Virus record (IMG/VR): IMGVR_UViG_3300025011_000090
Location: 1-40,372 of that record
DNA from: a virus
Length of the DNA: 40,372 nucleotides
Strand: one strand, 5' to 3'
This document shows, piece by piece, positions 29,789 through 37,790 of the stretch; position 1 is the first letter of the stretch, and the number at the start of each line of letters is the position of its first letter. The position numbers and the translations under genes are program-made. The notes beneath the pieces were generated by a model. That model saw only the letters and a list, made by a program, of their open reading frames with translations, ran no database searches and was not told the origin of the DNA.

Positions 29789-31092
29789 TTAAATTTCCGA
29801 CAAGACAAGATTTAATAAATAGGATAAAAGCAGATTTTCAAGGTAATTTACTTGCTTCTAATCCTTTTTTAAGAAATAGTTGGATAGGTGCCTTAATAAC
29901 TGCTGTAGCTGGTAGATTTTTTGATATTAATTATCAATTAAATATTTTGGTGAATAATTTATTTCCTTTTGATGCTGATGAAGAATATTTAAATTGGTGG
30001 GCTGTATTAAGAAAAAAAACAAAAAACCTTTCAACTCAATCTACAGGATATATAACAGTTTCAGGAAATGCATTAAATCTTGTTCCAATAGGTACTGAAT
30101 ATACAACAAGTGATGGCATTTCAGTTATTACACAAGCAAATGCAACTATTTCTGATCAAACTATTCAAGTAGAAAGCATAACAAGAAATGGCACTACTGC
30201 AACTATTACAACCGTTTCAAATCATAATCTAGGTAATGATGTAAGTGTTGTTATTGCAGGGGCTGGGCAATCTGAATACAATGGAACATTTACTATTGTT
30301 GTAACTGGATTAAAAACTTTTCAGTATACTATTGTTGGCGAACCAGTTAGCCCTGCAACTGGTAGTATCACCGCAAGTTTCACAACAACAAGTGTTTTAG
30401 TACAAAGTGTTAATTATGGAAAAAATAATAATATTGCAGCAGGTTCAAAATTAATAATAAAAACACCTATTGAAGGTGTTAATAACGAAGCCGTTGTTCA
30501 ATTTGGTGAAATAGCGGGTGGCATGGATGACGAATCTATTGATAGTTATCGTGAAAGAGTGGTTGAGGCATGGCAAAATCCTGCAACACCTTTTAATGTA
30601 TTTGGAATAACTGAACAGGCTGAGAAAATAAACGGTGTAACAAAAGTTTGGGTGCAGGAATGCATTCCATCTGTGGGCTGTGTAACCATATATTTTATTA
30701 GAGGAAATGATGAAAATATAATTCCTTCAGCTTCAGAAGTTGAATCTGTTAAAAATAAAATACTTGAAATAAAACCAGCAAATACAGAACTAGTTGATGT
30801 AATAGTTAATGCTCCAACTCCAAACCCTATTGATTTTGTATTTAGTTCTTTAACTCCAAATAATACTGCAATGCAGGAAGCAGTAAGAAACAGTTTAAAA
30901 GCATTATTTCAAGAAAGTGTTGAGATTGAACAAAATCTTACTACTTATGCGTACGAAAATGCAATTTGGAATGCTTATGATGCCTTATCAGGACAAAAAG
31001 TGGAAGATTTTACATTATCAAGCCCAACAGGAAATGTATCTAATGGTACGGGCGAATTACCAATTTTAGGAGATATAACATTTAATGGATAA
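29785..31092 (+). CDS. Baseplate J-like protein (Mu gp47) with inserted Ig-like module
   Basis: 435 aa. FPTRQDLINRIKADFQGNL, LNWWAVLRKKTKNLSTQSTGYITVSG, AGGMDDESIDSYRERVVEAWQNPATPFN and the C-terminal region are characteristic of baseplate J proteins. Residues about 128-195 are an inserted module (SNHNLGNDVSVVIAGAGQSEYNG, TFQYTIVGEPVSPATGSI) like those in the 20352 protein. It forms the wedge that couples fibre binding to contraction. Confidence 0.88.
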   Translation: MIKFPTRQDLINRIKADFQGNLLASNPFLRNSWIGALITAVAGRFFDINYQLNILVNNLFPFDADEEYLNWWAVLRKKTKNLSTQSTGYITVSGNALNLVPIGTEYTTSDGISVITQANATISDQTIQVESITRNGTTATITTVSNHNLGNDVSVVIAGAGQSEYNGTFTIVVTGLKTFQYTIVGEPVSPATGSITASFTTTSVLVQSVNYGKNNNIAAGSKLIIKTPIEGVNNEAVVQFGEIAGGMDDESIDSYRERVVEAWQNPATPFNVFGITEQAEKINGVTKVWVQECIPSVGCVTIYFIRGNDENIIPSASEVESVKNKILEIKPANTELVDVIVNAPTPNPIDFVFSSLTPNNTAMQEAVRNSLKALFQESVEIEQNLTTYAYENAIWNAYDALSGQKVEDFTLSSPTGNVSNGTGELPILGDITFNG

Positions 31093-31678
31093 ATTATTTA
31101 TAGAAAATGATATAAATAAACAAGCTCAATCACTTGCTGATTATCTTCCTAATGGAAAAGTATGGCAGGCAAAAAACATTGCCGGTTCTAATTTTAGAAA
31201 ACTTTTATTAGGCTTAGGTGCTGAATTATTAAGAACTGAACAAAAAATGAATGAAGTTATTTCTGAATTTTATTTTACTTCAACTACTCAATTAATTAAG
31301 GAATGGGAAAAAACGCTTGGCATCCCCGATGATTGCATTTCTATAGCAGATACTTTACAAGGAAGAATAAATAATATTTTATTAAAACTTTCTATGTGGG
31401 AAGTGGTTACTGCTCAGGATTTTGTCAATATAGCTCAGGTTGTAGGATTAACAACAACTGTTTCAGGTGGCAAAAGATGGCAAACTGAAACACCCACAAT
31501 TGATTTTTCTTCTGACAAAGAAGCAAGATTTACAATTGTTGTTGATTTTTATATTCCAAAAACAACTTTTCCTTATGAATTTCCAATAACTTTTGGCAGT
31601 CCTTTAGTAAAAATAGTAATTGCTATTTTTGAAAAGCTAAAGCCTGCAAACACTCAATTAATATACAGATACAGATAG
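31085..31678 (+). CDS. Baseplate protein (Mu gp48-like)
   Basis: 197 aa. QSLADYLPNGKVWQAKNIAGSNFRKLLLGLGAEL, FTSTTQLIKEWEKTLGIPDDC and the C-terminal KIVIAIFEKLKPANTQLIYRY match the Mu gp48/DUF2313 family, which attaches tail fibres to the baseplate. It overlaps the J gene by eight bases. Confidence 0.85.
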   Translation: MDKLFIENDINKQAQSLADYLPNGKVWQAKNIAGSNFRKLLLGLGAELLRTEQKMNEVISEFYFTSTTQLIKEWEKTLGIPDDCISIADTLQGRINNILLKLSMWEVVTAQDFVNIAQVVGLTTTVSGGKRWQTETPTIDFSSDKEARFTIVVDFYIPKTTFPYEFPITFGSPLVKIVIAIFEKLKPANTQLIYRYR

Positions 31679-31691
31679 AGGTAAAATATTC

Positions 31692-33437
31692 ATGAATAAT
31701 TTTCCAATAAAAGTTGATGCACCAAACACAGGTGATATTAATTTACCGGCTGCCGAATATAATGCTTTGACAGCGGAATTGAAAAATATTGTAACAAGTG
31801 TCGGAATTACATTATCAGATTTAGATGCTTATCAATTAAGTAAAGCAGTTGCAATATACTGTAGCGGTGGTGATTTTTATACTGACTCAGGAAGTGCCAA
31901 TTCTTATGTTTTAGGTGCTATTGGAAATAAAAAAACGCCCCCTGCTTATTTTAATGGCATGAGAGTTAGATTTCAAGCAGGTATTAATAATACAGGTGCA
32001 TCAACTGTAAACGTAGCTACACTTGGAGTTAAAAGTATAAAAAGGAAAGACGGAAGTGATCTTGCAGCTTTTGATTTAGTATCAGGTCAAATAATTGAAC
32101 TTTGTTATTTTAGTCAAGGCGATTATTTTATCTTTATGGGTAATTATGATGAAAGATATTATACAAAACCTGAAGTTGACGATAGAATTGAGCGTCTTTT
32201 TCCTACAAATCGTGTTACTTATTGTGCTAATTCAGGAAATGTTAATGTTAATGGATATGCAGATATAATTTCAAATATTGAGGGGTCTGAGACTTCTGTT
32301 AGTTTCAAAGTTGGTTCTCCTTATGACAATCTAGTAATAACTTTCCCTAATGGTAAACATTATGAGATTAGTTCTATTGCAGATGTTACAGGATTAAATG
32401 ATGACGGCACTTATAACTTTGTTGTTTATGAAGAAAATCTAACTGCATTAGGCGGTGGATTGTATAGTGCTGTTGTAACTGCTATAAAATTAGGATATAT
32501 CTCAAATGAGGTGATTTCATCTCAAGACAATGCAATAGATGGTGGTAATTATTCTACTTTTTATTCCTCTAACGCTTTTGATAGTAATTTATCTACGCAA
32601 TGGTGGTCTTCTCAGTCTGGGTCTGGCATAAGCGGCAATGCTTACATAGGTCAAAGTAGCTTAACCAGTAAAGTAACAAGCTTTGACATTATACAAGGAC
32701 AAGGAAGTGATGTAGGTGTTACAAGTGTTAAGGTGCAATTTAGCAATGACGGTTCTTCATGGACAGACATACAGACATCATCTATAACAGCAACTGTTGG
32801 AGTCAAAAGTACTATTTCTGTTGTGGACTATACTCCATCAGTAACTCATTATGTTAGATTGCTTGCCAACTCTAATTTGATTTCAGGCTACTGGGTTGTG
32901 CAAGATATAAATTTCTATAATGAAGTTTCTTACACAGGTGGAAATATAACAGAAGGCTATACATATCCCGAAGGTGCAGACGGAGACCTCACCCTTTTAA
33001 TAAACCAAAATCCAATGAAACCTCAATTAAGAACAGGTGGAGTATGGACAGATAAACAGTTTGTGAAAATAGGTGAAGCAACAAAAGCAACGACTCTTGG
33101 AACACCTATTAGTTATGCTTATAATGGGGAGTATGCGAGCGCCATTACTTCTTTTGTTGCTACTCAACCTTATTTAAATAGTGTAAATATAGGTTCTGAA
33201 TGGCTTCCTGTTGTAAAGGTAAGAGAAAGCAGTTCTTGTATTTGGGGATTGTCTTTATCAGATGAACTTCCTGCCGATGTTACTATAGGACAAACACCAA
33301 GTATTGTTTCTAATAATGTTGGCAAACTGCAAATTCAAACAAATTGTTTTACAAGAACTCATGTTTTTTCAGGAGTGGCTTCTGCTTATACTGCTGCTTC
33401 AGGTGAATTTAAGTTTATTGCCAAAAGGAGCTTCTAA
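31692..33437 (+). CDS. Tail fibre protein with F5/8 type C-like domain
   Basis: 581 aa. The N-terminus (INLPAAEYNALTAELKNIVTS...YQLSKAVAIYCSGGDFY) is typical of baseplate-attached fibres. A phage-fibre repeat follows (VRFQAGINNTGASTVNVATLGVKSIK). Residues about 270-420 look like a discoidin/F5-8C sugar-binding domain (FDSNLSTQWWSSQSG, VTSVKVQFSNDGSSWTDIQ, HYVRLLAN). The C-terminal 150 residues would hold the receptor tip. It follows the gp48 gene and probably sets host range. Confidence 0.75.
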   Translation: MNNFPIKVDAPNTGDINLPAAEYNALTAELKNIVTSVGITLSDLDAYQLSKAVAIYCSGGDFYTDSGSANSYVLGAIGNKKTPPAYFNGMRVRFQAGINNTGASTVNVATLGVKSIKRKDGSDLAAFDLVSGQIIELCYFSQGDYFIFMGNYDERYYTKPEVDDRIERLFPTNRVTYCANSGNVNVNGYADIISNIEGSETSVSFKVGSPYDNLVITFPNGKHYEISSIADVTGLNDDGTYNFVVYEENLTALGGGLYSAVVTAIKLGYISNEVISSQDNAIDGGNYSTFYSSNAFDSNLSTQWWSSQSGSGISGNAYIGQSSLTSKVTSFDIIQGQGSDVGVTSVKVQFSNDGSSWTDIQTSSITATVGVKSTISVVDYTPSVTHYVRLLANSNLISGYWVVQDINFYNEVSYTGGNITEGYTYPEGADGDLTLLINQNPMKPQLRTGGVWTDKQFVKIGEATKATTLGTPISYAYNGEYASAITSFVATQPYLNSVNIGSEWLPVVKVRESSSCIWGLSLSDELPADVTIGQTPSIVSNNVGKLQIQTNCFTRTHVFSGVASAYTAASGEFKFIAKRSF

Positions 33438-33439
33438 TA

Positions 33440-34066
33440 ATGCATTACCAAATAGTAAATAAAAATACATTTCAAAAGACAAATATTGACTTCCAACCAA
33501 CAAAAAGAATGTTAATGGCTTATGGTTATACAGACTACTTAGAAGTCCCTATTGAATTATATGGCAAAGAAGTTGAAGTTGTTGATGGGATTGTTGTTGA
33601 AAAACCTTTAGATTTTAATGTTGAACTTCAAAAAATAAAAGATATTCTGGAAGAAAATAATAAAAATGCTTTGATTTCTGAAAGACAAATAGGAAATTAT
33701 TATTTTACTCTTGAAGATTCTTTTAGAGTAATGATTAAATCAGATATTGATTCTGCTAGGGAATTTGGAATAACTCAAACAAGCGGAATTAAGGATTTAA
33801 AGGGAACAACGGTTAAATGTTCTTTAGATGATGCTCAATTGCTCTATAAACAGCTTTGGATAGAAAACAAACTTATTTATATAACCTATATGACAATTTT
33901 AGGGCAATTAATAGCTTTAGAACAAAATAAAGAATTACCTAATGAAGAAAAACTTATAATACTTCAACAAATACCTTTAACTGTTGATATAAACCCTGAA
34001 CAGGTAGCACAAATAATTGCTATGACGGCAGAAGAATTAAACCAATTTGTTCAAAGTTTAGGATAA
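33440..34066 (+). CDS. Probable fibre-associated protein (DUF4376-like)
   Basis: 208 aa, starting two bases after the fibre gene. It opens with MHYQIVNKNTFQKTNIDFQP and has a middle part (NYYFTLEDSFRVMIKSDIDSAREFG...KCSLDDAQLLYKQLWIENKLIYI) resembling DUF4376-type segments found at fibre ends or in fibre chaperones. Its place suggests a fibre assembly factor or distal fibre part. Confidence 0.45.
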   Translation: MHYQIVNKNTFQKTNIDFQPTKRMLMAYGYTDYLEVPIELYGKEVEVVDGIVVEKPLDFNVELQKIKDILEENNKNALISERQIGNYYFTLEDSFRVMIKSDIDSAREFGITQTSGIKDLKGTTVKCSLDDAQLLYKQLWIENKLIYITYMTILGQLIALEQNKELPNEEKLIILQQIPLTVDINPEQVAQIIAMTAEELNQFVQSLG

Positions 34067-34071
34067 AAACT

Positions 34072-35022
34072 ATGATAAAAATTTTATCAATAGATGGCGG
34101 TGGTATCAGGGGATTAGTCCCCTTAACCGTTCTTTATGTTCTTACCAAAAGGACTGGGATACCTGTATACAAGATGTTTGATATTATTACAGGTACTTCT
34201 ACAGGCGCAATAATTGCCGGCATGTTGGCTATCGGTATTCCTATTGAAGAAATAATAAATTTCTATATGGGAACTGAATCCAAAAAAATATTTTCAAAAG
34301 GAATTTTTAATAAAATAGGTGTTTATTGTCCTAAATATGATAACAGAAATATTGAAGAAGTTCTACAAAATGCCTTAAAAGGTAAAACATTTAAAGATTG
34401 TTTAACAAATTTAGTTATTCCTGCTGATGATTGGGCTAATAGACAAGGCAGAATATTTTCTTCTTTTGAAGCCAGAACACAAGATATTGAATTATGGCAA
34501 GCAATAAGATCATCGAGCGCAGCTGAAACCTATTTTAAAGCATATAACTACAATAACGAATCGGCTTTTTTTGATGGCGGTTTATATGGTAACAATCCCA
34601 CTGATATTGCAATTGTCGAAGCCGTAAAATGTTTAAATATAAAAATAGATGATTTGTTTATTGTTTCTCTTGGAACTGGAACATTGGTTGAAAAAATGGC
34701 ACCAAAAGAAATAGAAAAATTCTGGTGGAATGATTTTGCAAAACATTTAATTCCTGAAATTATGGATAGAATAACTTCAAAAACTCATGATTTATTATCT
34801 AAAATATTGAAAAAAGATAAATATTTTAGATTGCAGTTTGATTGTCCTGAAGAATTTGAAAAAATGGATAATGTAGATGACAAAAATTTACAGGGCTTAA
34901 AAAACCTTGCAGATGATTATATATCAAGCATTTGGAAAAATGACATAAATAATATTATTAATTCATTAAAATTTATTGAAAAATCTGATATAATAACAAA
35001 GTATGTAACAGAAACAAAATAA
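34072..35022 (+). CDS. Patatin-like phospholipase
   Basis: 316 aa. The oxyanion loop DGGGIRGL (residues 8-15), nucleophile elbow GTSTG with Ser43, and catalytic Asp168 in FDGGLYGNNP give the full Ser-Asp dyad of patatins. Such enzymes release fatty acids from phospholipids. No signal peptide or transmembrane helix is visible. The gene lies between the fibre genes and the holin candidate/lysozyme pair, five bases after the preceding gene, in the lysis position. Possible roles are helping to break host membranes at lysis or carriage in the virion. Cellular CapV-type effectors share the fold, but no cyclase gene is near. Confidence 0.88.
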   Translation: MIKILSIDGGGIRGLVPLTVLYVLTKRTGIPVYKMFDIITGTSTGAIIAGMLAIGIPIEEIINFYMGTESKKIFSKGIFNKIGVYCPKYDNRNIEEVLQNALKGKTFKDCLTNLVIPADDWANRQGRIFSSFEARTQDIELWQAIRSSSAAETYFKAYNYNNESAFFDGGLYGNNPTDIAIVEAVKCLNIKIDDLFIVSLGTGTLVEKMAPKEIEKFWWNDFAKHLIPEIMDRITSKTHDLLSKILKKDKYFRLQFDCPEEFEKMDNVDDKNLQGLKNLADDYISSIWKNDINNIINSLKFIEKSDIITKYVTETK

Positions 35023-35047
35023 TATTTGATTCGGAGTAATAATTTAA

Positions 35048-35407
35048 ATGAATTCACAAACAATTATAATCATTGTTGCTACTGTATTTGGAATATTGGG
35101 ATTAGCTTTATTGCTAAATGCAGGGGATTCAATTATTAAATTCTTAAGTAAGTTTTTTGTAACTTTAGAACAATACAATAAAGACAAACAAGCAGAATCT
35201 GATGCAAGAACTACATGCCGGAATGGTATTTATTCAGAAATAAAGAAAAAAGCCGATAGTGATGATGTAAAAAGGCTTGATAAAAAAATAGATGAAAAGT
35301 TTGAAAATTTAAGTTCTCAAAATTTAAAAATAATAGAAGGTCAAGCAGAAATAAAAGCATATATGAATGTTTTGCTGGGAAAACAGGGAATAGAGTTAAA
35401 TAAATAA
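35048..35407 (+). CDS. Holin-like membrane protein
   Basis: 119 aa. One N-terminal membrane helix (IIIIVATVFGILGLALLLNAG) is followed by a charged coiled coil (ARTTCRNGIYSEIKKKADSDDVKRLDKKIDEKFENL). Right before the lysozyme gene with a one-base junction (TAATG), it is the best holin or spanin candidate, though it lacks the two or three helices of classic holins. CGGAG precedes the ATG. Confidence 0.55.
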   Translation: MNSQTIIIIVATVFGILGLALLLNAGDSIIKFLSKFFVTLEQYNKDKQAESDARTTCRNGIYSEIKKKADSDDVKRLDKKIDEKFENLSSQNLKIIEGQAEIKAYMNVLLGKQGIELNK

Positions 35408-35895
35408 TGAATAATAATTTAAAGACAGGAAAGTTAGGAATTGAATTAATTAAGCATTATGAAAGCTGTGATCTTAATGCTTATTATTGCCCTTCACGTA
35501 TTCCCACTATTGGTTGGGGGCATACCGGCATGGTTGGTGGTAAACCAATTATTGTTGGAACAACTAAAATAACACAACAAAAAGCAGATGAACTTTTTGT
35601 AAATGATATTACTTCTTTTGAAGCTAAAATAAAAAGACTTGTAAAAGTTCCTTTAAATCAAAATCAATTTGATGCATTGGTTTCTTTTATTTATAACGCT
35701 GGTGAAGGTAATCTTGCATCATCAACAGCATTAAAATTATTGAATCAAGGCAAATATTCAGAAGTTTCTGCTAAATTAGCTTTATTTAATAAAGGAAATG
35801 TTAAAGGAAAATTAACTGTATTACAGGGTTTAGTTTTCAGAAGAAAAACAGAAGGTTTAGTATTTTCAACCGGTCAACTTAAATTCTTTAATTAA
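35407..35895 (+). CDS. Endolysin, GH24 lysozyme
   Basis: 162 aa. The triad pattern E-8-C-5-T is present as Glu19, Cys28 and Thr34 (HYESCDLNAYYC, PTIGWGH). Further marks are NQFDALVSFIYNAGEG and the C-terminal GLVFRRKTEG. It cleaves the glycan strands of peptidoglycan. There is no signal peptide or anchor, so it needs the holin. It ends the rightward late operon, before a terminator. Confidence 0.92.
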   Translation: MNNNLKTGKLGIELIKHYESCDLNAYYCPSRIPTIGWGHTGMVGGKPIIVGTTKITQQKADELFVNDITSFEAKIKRLVKVPLNQNQFDALVSFIYNAGEGNLASSTALKLLNQGKYSEVSAKLALFNKGNVKGKLTVLQGLVFRRKTEGLVFSTGQLKFFN

Positions 35896-35924
35896 TGAAC
35901 TTCCTCGATCACTTTGGAGCTGCT

Positions 35925-35950
35925 ACCCTTGTTTATTGCAAGGGTTTTTT
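35925..35950 (+). terminator. Terminator of the rightward late operon
   Basis: ACCCTTG and CAAGGGT pair around TTTATTG, followed by TTTTT. It lies at the convergent junction with the leftward operon and overlaps the end of the VRR-NUC gene. Confidence 0.8.
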
Positions 35951-36343
35951 ATTTACTAATTCATATTTTCTTCTAACAGATTCTGCAATTTCTTTTGCGC
36001 CATGCGCTATATCGACTGTATAACCAGCCTTTCTTAATATTTCATGAACTCTTAATTGTACTTCTGAAGCTTTACCGGAAAATCTTTTTTTTGTTTCTAT
36101 AAAATGAAATAATTCAGGTAAAAACAAATCAGGCATGCCTTCTTCTTGACCTGCTGCTTTTCTTTGTTGTACTAATCTAAATACAAGCTTTTTAGCAGCT
36201 TCAAAAACAATGGCACCGAATCTTTTAAATTCATCAAAAGGAAAATGTAAGCTGTTTTCAATGGAACAAATAAAAATATTTCTGTTTCTTGCCCATGTAA
36301 CACCAGCAATTTGTTCTTGAAGTTCTGAAGGTTCTTTTTTCAT
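35933..36343 (-). CDS. VRR-NUC nuclease
   Basis: 136 aa. EGMPDLFLPELFHFIETKKRFSGKASEVQLRVHEILRKAGYTVDIAHGAKE contains the PD-(D/E)XK core of the VRR-NUC family: Asp in GMPDLF, Glu and Lys in IETKK, Gln in EVQLRV. Such stand-alone domains in phages are probably structure-specific nucleases used in recombination or packaging. It is the last gene of the leftward operon and its start overlaps the previous stop (ATGA). Confidence 0.85.
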   Translation of the reverse strand: MKKEPSELQEQIAGVTWARNRNIFICSIENSLHFPFDEFKRFGAIVFEAAKKLVFRLVQQRKAAGQEEGMPDLFLPELFHFIETKKRFSGKASEVQLRVHEILRKAGYTVDIAHGAKEIAESVRRKYELVNKKPLQ

Positions 36344-36489
36344 GATTCTTTATCTTCCTTCGTTAAAAGTGCTACTTCAGAGCTACCGCATTTTTCACAT
36401 GCCGGTTTTTTAGGAAAATAACCAACAAGAATTAATTTTTTATTGCCACATTTTTTACATTTATAATCTGAAAGTTTTTTTTGATTCAT
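36340..36489 (-). CDS. Small zinc-ribbon protein
   Basis: 49 aa. CKKCGNKK and CEKCGSSEV form one zinc ribbon. AAGGCGG precedes the ATG at 36489, and the stop overlaps the start of the nuclease gene by four bases, so they are co-translated. It also contains one CCGGCATG octamer. It may be a DNA-binding partner of the nuclease. Confidence 0.6.
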   Translation of the reverse strand: MNQKKLSDYKCKKCGNKKLILVGYFPKKPACEKCGSSEVALLTKEDKES

Positions 36490-36501
36490 TAATACCGCCT
36501 T

Positions 36502-36657
36502 TTATTTAATAATTTGATTTAAAATAGTAAAATTTACTGTGTTCTCTGTTGGAATATAGTCACTTCCGCAATGAATACACTTAACAAATGTACAAACAGG
36601 TCTTTCAACTTCATAAGTATCACCGCATTTAGGACATATAACTTTTGTTTTATTCAT
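36502..36657 (-). CDS. Small zinc-ribbon protein with shared leader element
   Basis: 51 aa. CPKCGDTYEV and CIHCGSDY with a further Cys between (RPVCTF) form a zinc ribbon. The leader element TTGTGAAAGGAAAA lies at 36663-36676, immediately before the ATG. The function is unknown. Confidence 0.6.
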   Translation of the reverse strand: MNKTKVICPKCGDTYEVERPVCTFVKCIHCGSDYIPTENTVNFTILNQIIK

Positions 36658-36732
36658 AATTATTTTCCTTTCACAATTTTATAGAGGGTACTTTTATAAG
36701 AGGATTATTTTTTAAAGCCCTTAAAATCGCTT

Positions 36733-37023
36733 CTACAGATTACTAATTCTTGTTTGAAGATCAGCAAGATTATTAATTATGGTTTGTTTAAAATTATTGA
36801 TCTGTTCTTTTGAAGCATTTTCTAAAATCATATTAAATATTATTTCAATCAAATTAACAAAACACATTATTAAAAATAATAAATAAGGAATATTTATAGA
36901 ACTTTTTTCTGGGAAAAGTAAATACATAAAAGAATCAAGTTTTTTTTCTGCCAAATTTCTAATATAAAAATTTGCTTTATTGATGTAATCACAAATACAT
37001 TCTTTGCTATCGTGATTGCACAT
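36733..37023 (-). CDS. Small membrane protein with cysteine-rich N-terminus
   Basis: 96 aa. It starts MCNHDSKECICDYI and has a membrane segment at about residues 45-68 (INIPYLLFLIMCFVNLIEIIF), then an amphipathic helical tail (NFKQTIINNLADLQTRIS). AAAGGAA precedes the ATG in a leader that resembles the shared element but lacks its TG. No family is recognised. Confidence 0.5.
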   Translation of the reverse strand: MCNHDSKECICDYINKANFYIRNLAEKKLDSFMYLLFPEKSSINIPYLLFLIMCFVNLIEIIFNMILENASKEQINNFKQTIINNLADLQTRISNL

Positions 37024-37025
37024 TA

Positions 37026-37217
37026 TTATTTCCTTTCAAATTTGAAATTTTCAATTTTTGTCATCGGTTTTAATTTCCCATCAGCATCAAATAAAGATTT
37101 GTCTTCATAGGAATTTTCACCCATATCTTTAGGGTTCTTAGCTGGTATAAAATTAGCAAATGTACTTTTAGGTCTGTTTTTACCATTTTGATTTTTTGTT
37201 CCCTTTTTAGCTTTCAT
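37026..37217 (-). CDS. Small basic hypothetical protein
   Basis: 63 aa, lysine- and asparagine-rich at the N-terminus (MKAKKGTKNQNGKNRPKS), with no clear fold. AGAGAGAGG precedes the ATG. It lies between CobO-like and membrane protein genes in the operon. Confidence 0.5.
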   Translation of the reverse strand: MKAKKGTKNQNGKNRPKSTFANFIPAKNPKDMGENSYEDKSLFDADGKLKPMTKIENFKFERK

Positions 37218-37237
37218 ATTTGTAAAACCTCTCTCTT

Positions 37238-37789
37238 TTAATACTCAATTCCGCACCTTGCCTTTACTTTAGGGTAATAATGTTTTGTTGGCTGCATTGT
37301 AGTAATCAAATCAGCAATTTCAATTAATTTTGGGTGTGCATGCCTTCCTGTTATTACAATTTCCATATTTTCAGTCTTGTTTTTCAACACTTTAATAACT
37401 TCATCAACACTGATAATATTTTGATGAATAAGATGATTTAACTCGTCAAGAATAATCATTTTGTAGCCCGATTCTTGATTTATACAGGTTTTGGCATAAT
37501 TCCAACCGTTTAATAAATGTATTTCATCTTCTTTAGTAAATTTACCAATTTTATTGAACCCGAATTGTTTAATTTCAATATTTTCAGGATATTTAACAAC
37601 GCTTAATGCTTCGCCATATTGCCATGCATCAGAGGCTTTCATAAATTGCAAAATCAAAACCTTCCAACCATGTCCGATTGCTCTCAATGTCAAGCCGAAA
37701 GCAGCAGTTGTTTTACCTTTTCCATTTCCTGTATAGATTTGTATAAATCCATGTTCATCAAAATTAGGATTAATAAGATTATTAGGCAT
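37238..37789 (-). CDS. Cob(I)alamin adenosyltransferase (CobO/BtuR family)
   Basis: 183 aa. The P-loop GNGKGKTT (residues 21-28), VLILQFMKASDAWQYGE, the Walker B-like MIILDELNHL, VITGRHAHPKLIEIADLIT and the C-terminus KARCGIEY are all those of ATP:corrinoid adenosyltransferases of the CobO/BtuR type, which transfer the adenosyl group of ATP to cob(I)alamin. Length is close to the family norm. It is unusual in a phage. Coenzyme B12 serves class II ribonucleotide reductases, and a dCTP deaminase-like gene is in the same operon, so a link to nucleotide supply is possible; no reductase is present in the window. AAGAAGG precedes the ATG. Confidence 0.85.
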   Translation of the reverse strand: MPNNLINPNFDEHGFIQIYTGNGKGKTTAAFGLTLRAIGHGWKVLILQFMKASDAWQYGEALSVVKYPENIEIKQFGFNKIGKFTKEDEIHLLNGWNYAKTCINQESGYKMIILDELNHLIHQNIISVDEVIKVLKNKTENMEIVITGRHAHPKLIEIADLITTMQPTKHYYPKVKARCGIEY

Positions 37790-37790
37790 T

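Noticed and set aside
31692-33437. Invertible tail fibre segment served by the serine recombinase
   Set aside because: I found no inverted repeat pair flanking part of the fibre gene and no alternative fibre end in opposite orientation.
34072-35022. CBASS-like operon around the patatin gene
   Set aside because: No nucleotidyltransferase, HORMA or E1/E2 gene is adjacent, and the gene sits in the lysis region.
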